64,000 nt of DNA from Termitomyces sp. T153. Its lineage: Eukaryota; Basidiomycota; Agaricomycetes; Agaricales; Lyophyllaceae. The position numbers were made by a program, and so were the translations under genes. The stretch spans positions 868,001 through 932,000 of the forward strand of contig JACKQL020000013.1 in assembly GCA_018296165.2 (NCBI GenBank), in the 5' to 3' direction. A model generated the notes under the pieces. It saw only the letters and a program-made list of their open reading frames with translations, had not been told where the DNA came from and searched no databases. This document shows, one piece after another, positions 1-11,308 of this stretch (its first letter is position 1; each line of letters opens with the position of its first letter).

Positions 1-1923
1 GCTGATCTTCAGGACATTGGATACGATTCATGTGATCTTCAGTGCGTATCTTATACCGCTGATGTTTCCTTCATTACTGATATTATAGATATGCCAGTGT
101 GCCATTCGATTTATTACTACCTTGTACGCTGTAGTCGAACTTCTTAAATCACATGGTTAATCGTCGATCTCGATAGATCAAAGGTTTTGGTAATACAAAT
201 CTACTTCAGCAGGGAACCTGGTACGTATTCTGAGTCCTTCCTGGTAATAACTACTTTTTGATCTTGTCAGTCTCATAGGTCATTATTTGTGAATTTTTAT
301 GCGAGCGCTCCCGAAACTTTGATTCACCATCTTCTCATGCCAGGCCTCAATAGCTATTAATGTACGATTTCACTGTATCTTGTGTTGATTATTATTGAGA
401 TGAGGTACAAGGTTGTCATGGCATTTACTGTTCAATCGTAGGTCTTAGATATCGTGCAATGTAGTCAAACCCTCGTTCACGATACAGCACAGCTATTTCA
501 CTCAACGGATATATACTCGTATGTCATGATTCAGAATAGAGGGAGTGCTGCAGGTCACCTCTTGACACAGTGAGTCCCCCTCAGATGAAGTGGTGGCTTT
601 CGGGTATCATTGTATGTCACCTTACACTTTTTCAAATCATCGGTTGATAATTTTTTTTAATATGGCGAATGTAGGGTCTCTTTGTTCTGGCGCACTTTTG
701 TAAGTTCGGCGTTTGTATGTCCGCGTGAATACACCTCAAAGTTGTAACAAACTTCAGGTTTTGGAATGGGTAAATTTGTTCCCTCAAAATAGCTTGGACA
801 TGGCTGATGGAACCTTTTTCAGAGACTGTTGTCTACTTGTATGAATGACTTCTTGAAATATTCTCCTATACTTATCACTTGATAGTTTCATCATAAAGGA
901 TTTTTCCCGACTAAAGGAAATCAAAGTACGCCAACCCATGATTCTCTGCGTTCGCGCTAATCTGAATTGGTGAACCTTGCAGTTCATCAGTGTCTTACCC
1001 TTTGGTATCACTGCTATTCTGTCGGATGTTTTTGTTGCCGCCGCTCTCTGCTTTTTACTGGCTAGTAATCACTCCGAGTTCGAGGAAACAAACTTGATAA
1101 TACATAGACTCATCGTATTTGCGATCAATCGTTGTATTCTCACATCGTATGTGTAGTCAGCCTTTGACTCTAAACACTTGACTAACCTGTTGGTAGGGTT
1201 GTCGCAATAGTTGAAGTGGTTGTTGTAAGTTATGTGACTTCTTCATACTTGTTACAACTTATCCACGCCCTCGCAGTTTACAGCGTTACCCAATTCATTT
1301 TACTCGTTTGCATTTGATTTCATCATTGGAAAAAGTACGTATCGTCTTTGACAGTCATTTAGAGTAATACGGTTTAAACGCATCCTTAGTGTACGCTAAC
1401 TCATTGCTCGCAACGTTGAACTCTCGGTTGGCGCTACGAAACAAGGATTACGGAGACTCTGAGGCACGTGGAATTTCAACAAGCTTCCGCCTGGTGTCCG
1501 TGGTTTCTCAGGATGAGCCAATCAACGCTCTTCAAGTATGAAATCCATACGTGTTACATCCTCACGTACTGACCCTTTATGCAGGTTCCCAGCCAAGGTA
1601 ATGGAACAGAAAGTACCAGACGGCGTGTCCCATCTGAGATGGACATTGACACTGACGACTAGACAATGATCAGAGTGTATACTTGGTTATTGAGGAATCC
1701 GGCGCCTTTCAGATGAACTTTCCGCTTATAAGGAATCATTATCATGCTAGTGTATAAGTTGGAAACTACTTTTAGAACCTACTCACGACTCGCGGGTAAA
1801 TTGGTCTTTGTTTAGTTGAAGCTTCTGAGAGTAATAGAATACACAGCCAATGACACGCGCGGGCCGCGTGCGAGGACTCTCCAGTTCACTTCAAAGGCAT
1901 GTGGCTTTTACCTTAACCATCCC
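1..1923. other. Left-edge intergenic region without a recognisable gene
   Basis: I read both strands and found no open frame with family resemblance, no tRNA fold and no element termini. The sequence is AT-leaning with poly-T runs and scattered stops in all frames. The last few hundred bases should hold the promoter of the exchanger gene that starts at 1924. Confidence 0.5.
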
Positions 1924-4613
1924 ATGTCCCAAGCCCCAGCAAGACTTATCTTCGCTCTTGTCCTTGTCATCAATGCTCTTCTCTGGTCTCAAAGTCGATA
2001 TGCCGTTCAAAAGACTAGCGGAGTCCGAGATCATAACTTGGTGAAGCGGATATCGTTCGAAATATCCAACACGTCAGAGTCTACCAATTCCCAAGATCAG
2101 GTGAGTCCTTGCTGCTATATCTATGGACCCCTCAAATTGAATGTGATCAGTGTCTTCCCCTAGCGCAACCGATCGTAACCCAATGTGCTCATGTTCAAGA
2201 GCAATGTCCCATCTCTGGGACGTCCCTCTCAATGGATTACCTTCAAGGATACTTTTGCACGAGTCTACAAGTACGACCGCTGGCATTCGTTGCTCTCACT
2301 ATTTGGCTGTTCTTCCTCTTCTCGACCCTCGGCATAAGTGCATCCGACTTCTTCACTCCGAACCTCAATACGCTTGCACAAATTCTTGGTCTAGATGAGA
2401 ATGTCGCTGGCGTGACATTCTTAGCTTTTGGCAATGGAAGTCCGGATCTGTTCTCAACATTTTCCTCTATGCGAGCTGGTTCGGGGAATTTGGCCATTGG
2501 GGAGCTGCTCGGCGCAGCATCTTTCATTGTCTCATTTGTAGTGGGGGCTATGTGCATTACTAACGAGTTCAAAGTCGAGAGGAGGCCGTTCCTTCGTGAT
2601 GTTGGTTTCTTCACGGTGGCCGTCTCTTTTTTGTTAGTTATCCTCTGGGATAGCAGAATAGTGTCATGGGAAGCGGACCTTCTCATCGCTCTCTATATGA
2701 CTTATGTCGTTGTTGTTGTACTAGGTGTTTTGTGGGATCGAAGACAGGAGAGGAGGAGGAAACTTGAGGGCCAAGGGCTATCTGGAGATGATCCTGTCCA
2801 TGTTCTATATCGGGATGAAGGTGAGTTCGGTCTCAAAAGCAAGTGAAAAAGGCTTCAGTTTGACACCTCGGAAGATATTAATGAGCCTCCCATTTCCATC
2901 AATGTGACGCTCGCAACTCCAACTTTGCCCCTTCAAACATCGCCTCCGTCTAATCCACCACGCATAAACACAAATATCTCCTCGCGACCAGGTCTTCGCC
3001 TGAGCTCTCCGCGATCCAGAAGCCGCTCTCCCTCCCCTTCGCGCTTGCACGCGAAACTGCCCTCGTTTTCTCTCGTGGGCGCCCTTGAGTTTGCTCATGT
3101 CATTAATTCTCTTCAACATGAAGCTGCTGGTCCATCTTTAAGTATGTTCGACAGTCCGATCACGCCTTACGCTGGAGGACACTATCATAGTCACCCTGGA
3201 TCTCGACAACTCACGCCAAGGACCTCTTTTTCCAGAGACCACGACCCATGGGATGCCCACGAGCTCAATGATCGCAGTCCCCGCCAGTCATCTCTCATAT
3301 CACCGACTAATACAGAAGCACCGATGCACATGCTTGGTAGCCAGTCGAGTGATTATTTTAGCCGCTCACCAGCGCTACAACTCTCGCCACTATCTTCTAA
3401 CGCAGCTATTCCATCTATAATTCGTACATCCGCTTCGCCATCGACCTCTGACGGAGACACAGACTCTGTGGACCAGCTTTTTATCCCACATACACGACAG
3501 CAGCGAATACGATATATTATTCGCCAAATCTCCCACGTTTTATTTCCCAATCTACATCACTTCCGTACGAAGCCTCTATTGAGCCAGGTAGTAGGGATAC
3601 TTGCGGCACCTGCTGTTTTGCTCTTGACCTTGACACTTCCTGTTGTCGTGACTCCATACAAATTAGATGCCGTGTCGCGTGAAAAGACCTTTCGTCATAA
3701 CGAGGGTCTTTTGATAGATTTTGAAGAAGAAGGAGAGGAACGAGCATTAATTGCAGAGGAGTTGGTATTAGAAGACACGCATATGATGGAGTTCAACAAG
3801 TGGCTCATGGCTGTTCAGTGCGTGCTTGCACCGCTGTTCTGTGTTGTAGTCCTATTCAGTGAGTAACGAATGGTAATTAAGTCTGGCAGCAACATTTACA
3901 AGCTCTTCCTTCCCTAGACTCATCGAGCCATCGAGTAATTTACTTGACTGCAGCGGCTGTAGGGGGTTGCATAGCGGGTGCCCTTGTACTCGTGTTTGCT
4001 GACAAAGCCAATCATCCGACAGCGAGACTAGCTCGATGCTCGATGGGCTTTATGGTCGGTATGGTATGGATTATGGCTATTGCAGATGAGATTGTCCTTG
4101 TGCTACAGGTGGGATAGTATTTCTCTCCATCTATCGCGCTCAACTTGGACATTTAGACGTTTGGATTCATCTTTGGCTTGTCCGATGCACTCATTGGTCT
4201 AACTCTCTTCGCCATGGGTAACTCCTTGGCCGATTTGGTAGCCAACATGAGCGTGGCAGTATGTATTGTTCTACAACTTCTGAATCAGTCTGACTCGATC
4301 GATTTAGAAATTTGCTCCCATCATGGGATTCTCTGCCTGCTTTGGCAGCCCGATGCTCAACATCTTACTTGGCATTGGCATATCAGGCTCATACATCACC
4401 CATCAAACGGCTGCACCTTATGAAATCTCTTACTCCAAGACGCTCTTCGTGAGCACCATCGGCCTTCTCATCCTCCTTGCTGCCACCCTCGTCTACGTTC
4501 CCTTTAACGGTTACTATCTCACCCGACGCTGGGGCATCGCACTAGTTGTCTTCTACCTCATTCTCATGGTAACCAATGTCACCGTCGAACTCAAGAGCGG
4601 ATCAGTATCATAA
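1924..4613 (+). CDS. Sodium/calcium exchanger family membrane antiporter (CCX/NCKX6-like)
   Basis: Six exons: 1924-2100, 2151-2820, 2875-3858, 3918-4108, 4157-4258, 4308-4613, giving about 809 residues. Both ion-binding alpha repeats are visible: GVTFLAFGNGSPDLFSTF near residues 146-163 and GLTLFAMGNSLADLVANM near 687-705. A second motif, FSACFGSPMLNILLGIG, follows. The N terminus has a hydrophobic signal-like segment, then a Cys-containing loop and clustered membrane helices. A long hydrophilic Ser/Pro-rich loop at about 290-520 separates the two halves, as expected for the cytosolic regulatory loop. Family knowledge: these proteins exchange Ca2+ for Na+ or H+ at vacuolar, ER or plasma membranes; the exact ion and compartment are not shown by the sequence. 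The ATG at 1924 was chosen because it precedes the signal-like segment. Acceptors at 2150 and 2874 are the only nearby ones that keep frame with good donors. No close neighbour is functionally linked. Confidence 0.9.
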
Positions 4614-5070
4614 TTATTACTTGCTCAATTTCTGCTGGACTCACCATCTATTTATTTCCTCCTGGGTCTATGTTTTACCCTATGATGAGACTATATGGAC
4701 TGTGATTGATTTACAATTTCTTGACTTGACCTAAGTTCACCTCTGTCCCTGGCTTTGACATTGGTTGACACGGCCTGGCATGTGTGCATGACATTGAACA
4801 AGGATGGACTGAAGAGAACCCAAACTTAATGACGCTTCGAGAAGTACGATATTATAGACAAACATTCGGTAGAAACCTCTTCCTTGTACTTGATGAGGAC
4901 ACTGGATGATGCATTTGATAATATTGTTGAAGGTCGAGGCCATCAAATGGTATGACAGATGTAAAACGCGCTGCCGTAAGTATGAGGCGCAGCGCCTTTC
5001 CGCAGTTCGGAGTTTGAATGTGATGAGGTCATATACCTGGGGTAGACAACTTCCTCCTGCATCTACTACA
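4614..5070. other. Intergenic region between exchanger and PB1 genes
   Basis: This spans the 3' flank of the exchanger gene and the promoter or 5' leader of the PB1 gene, both on the plus strand. The upstream frame is open from about 4906, but the PB1 fold begins immediately after the ATG at 5071, so I treat 4906-5070 as leader. No other signal was seen. Confidence 0.5.
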
Positions 5071-7277
5071 ATGGCGCCTGTTAACTTCAAGCTCACTGAG
5101 CTCAATGGACTCACTCGTCGTGTCACATTTCCTGATAAACCTTCCTGGAACTCTCTTGCTGCAAAGATCGAGCTGCTTTATGGCATTCCCCTCGAGAAAG
5201 TCTCGGTATCTTATATTGATGTGGATAATGACCAGGTGACTCTGAGCTCTCAGGAGGAGCTAGATGATTTCTTTGCTACATTGCATACCAATGGTCAAGC
5301 CATCAAGTTTACAGTCCAAGACCTTCCTACTGTTCGTCTCCAGAGGACTTTGTCTCACTCATCGCGCAACCCGTCCCGAAATACTTTTGGCATTGGGGCG
5401 TTTGATATCGAAGACGACTGGCAAACCCTTCCTATGCCTCCCATTTCCGAGCTTCAAGGGCTCTTCATGCCGAATGTTTCCACTGGAAGCCAGCCACATG
5501 CCTTTCTTGAGACCCTTGACAGCGATGCAGGTACCCTTAAGAACGAGGGGACCGCCCACCACGAGAACGTCGCCTCTTCTCCAACGTCGAGCTCCAATAG
5601 CCCCGTTGTAGTATCTCTGGACAAGGGAAAGCAGAAAGCCATTCCAAATAACGATGTCTCAACCACCGGCTCCGTGCTTGGTGAAGATGCGCCTCCAAAG
5701 CCCCCGGTCCATGTGTATGTTTTCCAAACTCCTACTAAGCCAGATGTAGCCTTCGGCTCTCCTTCCCCTCCGGCCGAAAGCACTCCAAAAGTTGACACTC
5801 AGATTCTTGATATCGCCAGCAAAGACGACCCAACTGATCCTCCTCTCCCCTCCATCGATCAAGACACACATGCATCCACTTCCTTCTTTAACGACCTGTC
5901 TTCGTTCCTGACTACTTTTTCCCATGTAATCGCAGGGCATCCAGAACTTTCGGAAGGAATCCGCAATATCCTTCGCAATACATTTGACGGCACGTATTGG
6001 CACACCCATCGAGATGCTTTGTCCCAAACTGCACAGAATATTGCTCGCGACACGGAAATGGTTACGGAAGCATTGCGTAGACAAACAGAAGAGGCAACCA
6101 GACGACGTGTCGCTGACGTGCTCGAAGGCATCTTCCGAACTTTGTCGGAAACGCTTCGGTCCGCTGATGCCAACGTATCCCCGACCTTTAACCCGACGAC
6201 AAACGCCCAGTTCAAGGATGAAGCAAAAGCAGATGAATCGGTTCGAGCGAACGAGGCTCCGGGTGCGTCTTGTACGCCAAACCCTCCCCGTCCGTTCGTT
6301 TCTGAACCCGACTCAAGGATGCTACAAGGACCTGGAGGTTGGAGACACCGAGGGACACCTCTTCCTCGCCCGTCTCCATTTATCCCTCCCCGCAATTCAT
6401 TCGGTTCAAGATATAGCCCTCACCTTCCCGTACCCCCGCCACCTCCTACCGGAAGCTGGCGAAGGTTGGTCCCGCCACCGCCCCCGCCCCCGCCAATCCC
6501 TGGTATTCATGATCTTGGTTCTTCCCTCCGTGATCATCTTCCCCGTCCCTCCGGTCCTTTGTTCACCCCTACCGGACCTCCACCACCATCTATGGAAGCG
6601 TCGATGCCCCAGGCAAGTAAGCCGACGCCACAAGAGTTGCGGGCCCAAGTGGATGAGGCGAAAGCCAATTACAGAACATGGAAAGACAAATATCGTTTAG
6701 ATCGAGAGGAACGTCGTAAGGAACGAGGGACGAAAACCCAAGGAGCCACTCCCGAATTGTAGGTCTACAGAATTTTGACTACTTGCAGGTCTCTCACTCA
6801 AGAATCTTTAGAAATAAGCCCACTGCACCTTTTCCTTTTGCGAGGCCGACAACACCTGTCATTGCTGTGCAGGGAACAAACAGTCGGCCCACCCATGAGG
6901 AGGTCGTTACCATCCGTCGTCACAACACTCATCTTGGCCACGGGCATTCTAGACGCCATGGCCACGGTCCCGAGAATAATGATCTGAGAACCCGCACAGT
7001 GAATAGGATTGCGAAGCGTCTGGCAGATGTTTGTACCAATCCTGTTTACGCAATATCTTTTTTTGACCTCATTCAACAGATGGGATTTAGTGAAAGCACG
7101 CATCCCGACTTACCTAGCAAGATCCAAGCTCAGCTCCCCTTTGATGGAGTCGTTCGAAACGATTCGGAAGACGACATTGTCACAACTCTATTGGAAGACC
7201 TTCTCGCATTGTCGCCTACTTCCCCGGTAGCTTCTGGTTCAGGAGCGAGGGAAATTCCTGGTGCCTGGTATCACTGA
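5071..7277 (+). CDS. PB1-domain protein with polyproline region
   Basis: Two exons, 5071-6758 and 6812-7277, give about 717 residues. Residues 3-88 form a PB1 domain: a basic first strand, then an OPCA-like acidic cluster in YIDVDNDQVTLSSQEELDDF, so it is of the type that binds a partner PB1 through acidic residues. The middle is Ser/Pro-rich and probably disordered. It carries a helical stretch near 330-385 and a run of prolines near 460-490. The C-terminal exon is His/Arg-rich and then has a short conserved-looking helical segment with FDLIQQMGFSE. Family knowledge: PB1 domains mediate heterodimerisation in polarity, autophagy and NADPH-oxidase signalling. No catalytic domain is visible, so an adaptor role is inference. 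The 53-bp intron (GTAGGT...TTTAG) removes an in-frame stop at 6760. The last ~30 coding bases and the 3' flank are duplicated about 4 kb downstream. Confidence 0.8.
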
Positions 7278-7553
7278 TATAACAATATGAAATATGGTTT
7301 TATTGATTTAGTATTATGTTTGTACAATAGCCATTCTGATTTCTACATGACCGAATTGTGTACATAACGATACTTGTACCCTCTACTGGATAACAACATA
7401 TCCTCCTGACACAAGCGATGCAAACCAGACTAACTTATAGCATCACGGGATGTTGTATATATTGGTCCGAATCAAGGACTTGTCAGATCTGCAACTGAGC
7501 GCTGATCTGTGATCAAGAATATCATCAATGATCATGAAGCGCTTGACGTATAC

Positions 7554-8234
7554 GCGGAGGGCCTCTCTCTCCCGCACTCTTTCAGTCCCAAGGCCGTCGT
7601 CAAAGGATCATCTCCAAAAAAAAAAATTCTCCGTGCTTCACAGCACTCTTACCAACATCTTCTCATCTCTTCTCAGGTGAGCGCATGCCGCTCTCTCATG
7701 CATGTCCGCTATCATCTTCCTTGCAGAGAAGTGCCTTCTCTTCATGTGGACGCGCTCGCAGCAAGCACCACCACTAAACAAGTAAGATGTTCATCTCACA
7801 GCCTGTGATGGCAATGCTCCTCATATCACCACAGAACTACTTCAGATCCTGCTTATCCAAGTCAGCAGGTGTTTTCTCAATATAAGCCTCAAATAAGTCA
7901 AATTGTACGCAGAGCTCGCTCACCTTCCGTGGTCACTTTTTGTTTTCCGCAGAATCATAGCTCATCTTCTCTGTTTTCTCGTTCGCCCTTCCTAGCTCAC
8001 TTATATGAAAATTCATAAAGCTTGTTACGCTTCCGCTCGTTTCATCGAACCTCGTATCTCCGATGAACCCATTTCGGTAAAATCTTGTATCTCACTTTCC
8101 CTACTTGTTTCTATAAAATCTCGTCGACAGAATAAGAACCGAAGCCGCCGTCAGCGGGAGTTTGCGCTATCTCCTGCCCATCACCCTCAGATCATCTCAT
8201 GATCCTTTTCCCTTCGCGATTCAGTAAAGGTTGC
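7554..8234. other. Probable insertion of about 681 bp in duplication copy A
   Basis: The matching place in copy B (around 11605-11615) passes straight from the left flank to the right flank. In copy A the extra segment has TATAC on its left (7549-7553) and TATAC again at its right end (8235-8239), which fits a 5-bp target-site duplication. The segment has no convincing open frame. Solo LTR or non-autonomous element are possible identities, but I see no clear TG...CA or inverted termini. A deletion in copy B remains possible. Apart from this segment the 7278-8371 interval holds only the F-box 3' flank. Confidence 0.45.
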
Positions 8235-8371
8235 TATACATGATGCTGGATTATTTTGAGACAATTTCGTAATCGAAGTTCGATATCCAATATCTAATTC
8301 TCAGCACATATGCACCCGCTCTTTTGTTAGTTGACTCCCGAGTCTACTGCGAATTCCTATCGTTGAGATGC

Positions 8372-10075
8372 TCAAATATAGAGCCCCTCAGCCGACTCAA
8401 ACACATCTACAGCATCCTCATGAAACTGACAACATATACCATATTGCCGGCCCACTTCTTTCAGTCTGCGCGTTGCCATTTCATCGACTCTCTCAGGCGC
8501 CGACCCCTCGATCACCCCAATTCTCACTTGACCTGATCCCTGTTCCCATTGTAGCCTACGTTGGACCATGCCCATATAGGTTTCAAAGGTAGGCGTACTG
8601 ACCAACAGACTGCTCACATTCGGAAGCAAGGTTCCCGAAGCGACGTCATCTAGAAGGTCATCGTGGACAGCGATACCATGCATCGAAAATGAAATAACAC
8701 AAGCAAGGCTGGTCAAAAGCTCCCTCATATGAGCTGGATTGCTCTGCCATTTGGCATAGGACATCGTGAACGAGTCCACAACACATCCTGAACGCGTGAT
8801 AAGATTCGATATGGGGAGAAGTTCCAAATGATCAAGAGCTGTTATCACAATTTTTTCAAGAGCTGGAGTTTGGAGCAGGGAAAATATGTGAGCTTGCTGA
8901 ATAGTTATCGAAAGGGTGTGGAGATGAGGTAGTGTGGTTGATAGTTCTGAAGTGGGCGGTCCACCCGACGAGATACAGCATGAGAGGCGTCCAATGCTGC
9001 GACATTGGGATAGAATACAGCAGAGCGAGGAAATCGGAAGCGAAATTTGTTCAAGGCAAAGCTCGTTAAGTTCATTCCATACACAAGGGGATAGGAGGAG
9101 AAAAGATGGGAAAAATCCTAGAAGAGTGAAGAACTTGATTTTTTCAAGAATGAGGGGATTGTATCCCTGGCAGGATGATTTAACATAAAATTGAAGGTTA
9201 AGGCGATTCAGGGCAGTACAGCCGCATAGTATCTTGGCGAGTACATCAACGTCCTCTTCCGAATGGCAACTGATGCATAGGGAAGTAAGGTGTCCCCAAG
9301 GGATATCCATTGATAGAATTATTGGCAAAACTCCCTTGGGAACGTCGAGTTTCAGGAATTGTAGACGAGCTGCCTTTCCAAAGAACTGACCAGTCTCACC
9401 CTCGATTGATTCACCGTTGTCTACTGCCTTGCGAGAACGAAGAGAGCAAGTCAAGTCGAGAGTTACGATCCTAGATAAAGCATTAGGAGGGAGAATGCTC
9501 CAGAGATCTACCAGCTGCGAATCATTGAGCTGCCAATGGAGCTCGTGAATGCAAGCAAGGTAAGGTACCAGAGCAGTTTTGGCTATGCCGACCGCATCCA
9601 CAACGTGAACGTCAATCTTGCAAATATCAGGTAACGTAATTAATGCGCGCTGTACCATGTCAGGCGAGGTGCAGTTGTGGGAAAGGTGCAGAGTGGCGGT
9701 TCCCCATAGCTCAAACATGGAACGGGATAGATACCTCCAGGTGCGATTTACTTGGCCTAGTGTCCAAGAAAGTGAGGATAGTGAAGGTGGAATGACTGTT
9801 TGAACGATCCGACATCCTGTAATAAGGAAGAGAAAAATCTCTCGGAGGACTTCGAGTGGTAGGCGGTCATGTGGTGCTGATACAGGATGCTTAGGATGTT
9901 CCGAGGCTTCAATGATACTTTCGTTCTTGACCATAGCATGGCTGATGTGATGAGACGTGTTCTGCAGCCCCGGAGGAGGTTGTCCGCATGCAATTAATTC
10001 GTCGTGGAGGACCCCTGCGACCTTGGAGTTGCTCGCAATTCTCTCTTTCAATGAATGGTCTGTGTTCCATTTCAT
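8372..10075 (-). CDS. F-box protein, duplicate 1
   Basis: A single uninterrupted frame of 567 codons. The F-box lies near residues 70-125: it starts at DRLPLEVLREIFLFL and continues with LGQVNRTWRYLSRSMFELW, the usual shape in the large Agaricomycete F-box families. The rest is leucine-rich with irregular repeats resembling the LRR-like tails of these proteins, such as WGHLTSLCIS and FPSFLLLSPCVWNELNELCLEQ segments. Family knowledge: the F-box binds Skp1 and the tail recruits a substrate to an SCF ubiquitin ligase; no substrate can be inferred. The ATG at 10075 is the first in frame, and the same position starts the paralog with a slightly shortened N terminus. The gene is nearly identical to the one at 11694-13391 and is intact, with no frameshift. 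Confidence 0.8.
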   Translation of the reverse strand: MKWNTDHSLKERIASNSKVAGVLHDELIACGQPPPGLQNTSHHISHAMVKNESIIEASEHPKHPVSAPHDRLPLEVLREIFLFLITGCRIVQTVIPPSLSSLSWTLGQVNRTWRYLSRSMFELWGTATLHLSHNCTSPDMVQRALITLPDICKIDVHVVDAVGIAKTALVPYLACIHELHWQLNDSQLVDLWSILPPNALSRIVTLDLTCSLRSRKAVDNGESIEGETGQFFGKAARLQFLKLDVPKGVLPIILSMDIPWGHLTSLCISCHSEEDVDVLAKILCGCTALNRLNLQFYVKSSCQGYNPLILEKIKFFTLLGFFPSFLLLSPCVWNELNELCLEQISLPISSLCCILSQCRSIGRLSCCISSGGPPTSELSTTLPHLHTLSITIQQAHIFSLLQTPALEKIVITALDHLELLPISNLITRSGCVVDSFTMSYAKWQSNPAHMRELLTSLACVISFSMHGIAVHDDLLDDVASGTLLPNVSSLLVSTPTFETYMGMVQRRLQWEQGSGQVRIGVIEGSAPERVDEMATRRLKEVGRQYGICCQFHEDAVDVFESAEGLYI

Positions 10076-11308
10076 GGTTTGTTACTTGACAAAGAGAACC
10101 CATGTCAGTGCTGCCAGACTTTCGTCAATTCTCAGAAATACCTGTTTGTAGTGAAGACACCTAAGATAAAGTGATCGTGTTGTGGACCTTTTCCTGGATG
10201 TTTTTAAAAGAGATCCCATAGCTCCTTGCTATACACTGGTGACTCCCACCGGTACATAGATCAGAAGATGCGTGTGACATCACGCAATAATGGCAGTGGA
10301 ATCCATCAACGATATGGAAGCCATCATGATGAAAGAAGGAGAGTTTGGGCCCGTTATAACCCAAGTTTTGTGAAGTCGAAATACTAATGAACATGAACAT
10401 ATCACAACGAGCCCAATGAGATCGTCCACTGCTTTGCATTGCGATGTCGTAGTAAACCATTTCAGCGGCGGTCAATGATCCTGGTGGGTAATTGGTGAAA
10501 AAGTCGAGGATTCTCTTCTGTTTATCCTGATCAGCATGCAACATGTACTGACAGCACCCTGTACAACCAAATACAGAGGATCTTTCAAATCTCGAGTGAA
10601 ACCCTACATAGAAGACAAATCAAATGCACTAGGTGAGTATTGTATTGCATAACAAGTCTAGAAGGGCAACATTGAGAGAAATCACGCACGTCATACCTAT
10701 AAGAGGCAATATCCTGATAATGATATCCAGTCTAACTGTAAGTGCGAAATGCGCTTTTCCAGTTCCAGTACTTCAATCATCAATATCACATTGAATGAGA
10801 TATGCGGGTCCCGAAAAGTTCGATTGAAGTCGCGAGGATGTTTGAAGATCTATACACCGTGATACCACGTTTGTGCGCTCAAGTCTTCGAGTCCAATGAA
10901 CTGGAGTGGCGAGAGACCAAAAGATCATTGATTGTGCGGGAAAGTGGACTTGACAGAAGGACCCGAAGGAGGCTCTTGGTTTACCCGACGACGCACATCA
11001 ATGTCATTATCGTGATATGGCTGGCCAGCGCTTGTCCATCTCTTATTCGTGTCCCTGTACATACATCAAGTGGCTCACCGAAGAGGTATACAAGGGAAAA
11101 TGTTGAGATTTTTGGTAGCAACTGCTTTTTTGATGATCTAGAGTTACATAAGGTTTCATCAGAAAATTCTCATCATGATGACGGAAGAATCTGCATCCAA
11201 ACCAGGAGATCACGGGAATCTTTGATCAAATGATTTTCAATCAACCGCGCCTTGATCAGGCCAGATTCAGCTGGAAGGAATTGGAACCTTGATTGGAACA
11301 AGACTACG
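10076..11308. other. F-box upstream flank with decayed coding-like sequence
   Basis: This holds the promoter side of F-box copy 1 and degenerate sequence that recurs upstream of copy 2. Minus-strand readings around 10161-10544 share words such as STSQNLGYNGP and YCVMSHASSDLCTGG with readings at 13528-13881, so both probably descend from the same lost gene. Around 10770-11080 there is one more diverged copy of the repeat found at 14098-15640. No intact gene is supported. Confidence 0.5.

Larger units (their letters stand above)
7245..11300. repeat. Segmental duplication, copy A
   Basis: From the last codons of the PB1 gene through the F-box gene at 8372-10075 and its upstream flank, this block is repeated in the same orientation starting at about 11309. 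Landmarks found in both copies are the PB1 3' end with its downstream bases (7249 versus 11313), the F-box stop region, the F-box start (10075 versus 13391), and flank sequence at about 10771 versus 14098. Copy A is longer because of about 680 bp present only here (7554-8234). Boundaries are approximate and set by eye. Confidence 0.85.

Noticed and set aside
784..1011. Minus-strand open frame of 75 codons near the left edge
   Set aside because: No domain, no splice context, codon use random; length is expected by chance.
4737..5126. Minus-strand open frame opposite the PB1 gene start
   Set aside because: Overlaps the well-supported PB1 domain exon on the other strand and has no motif.
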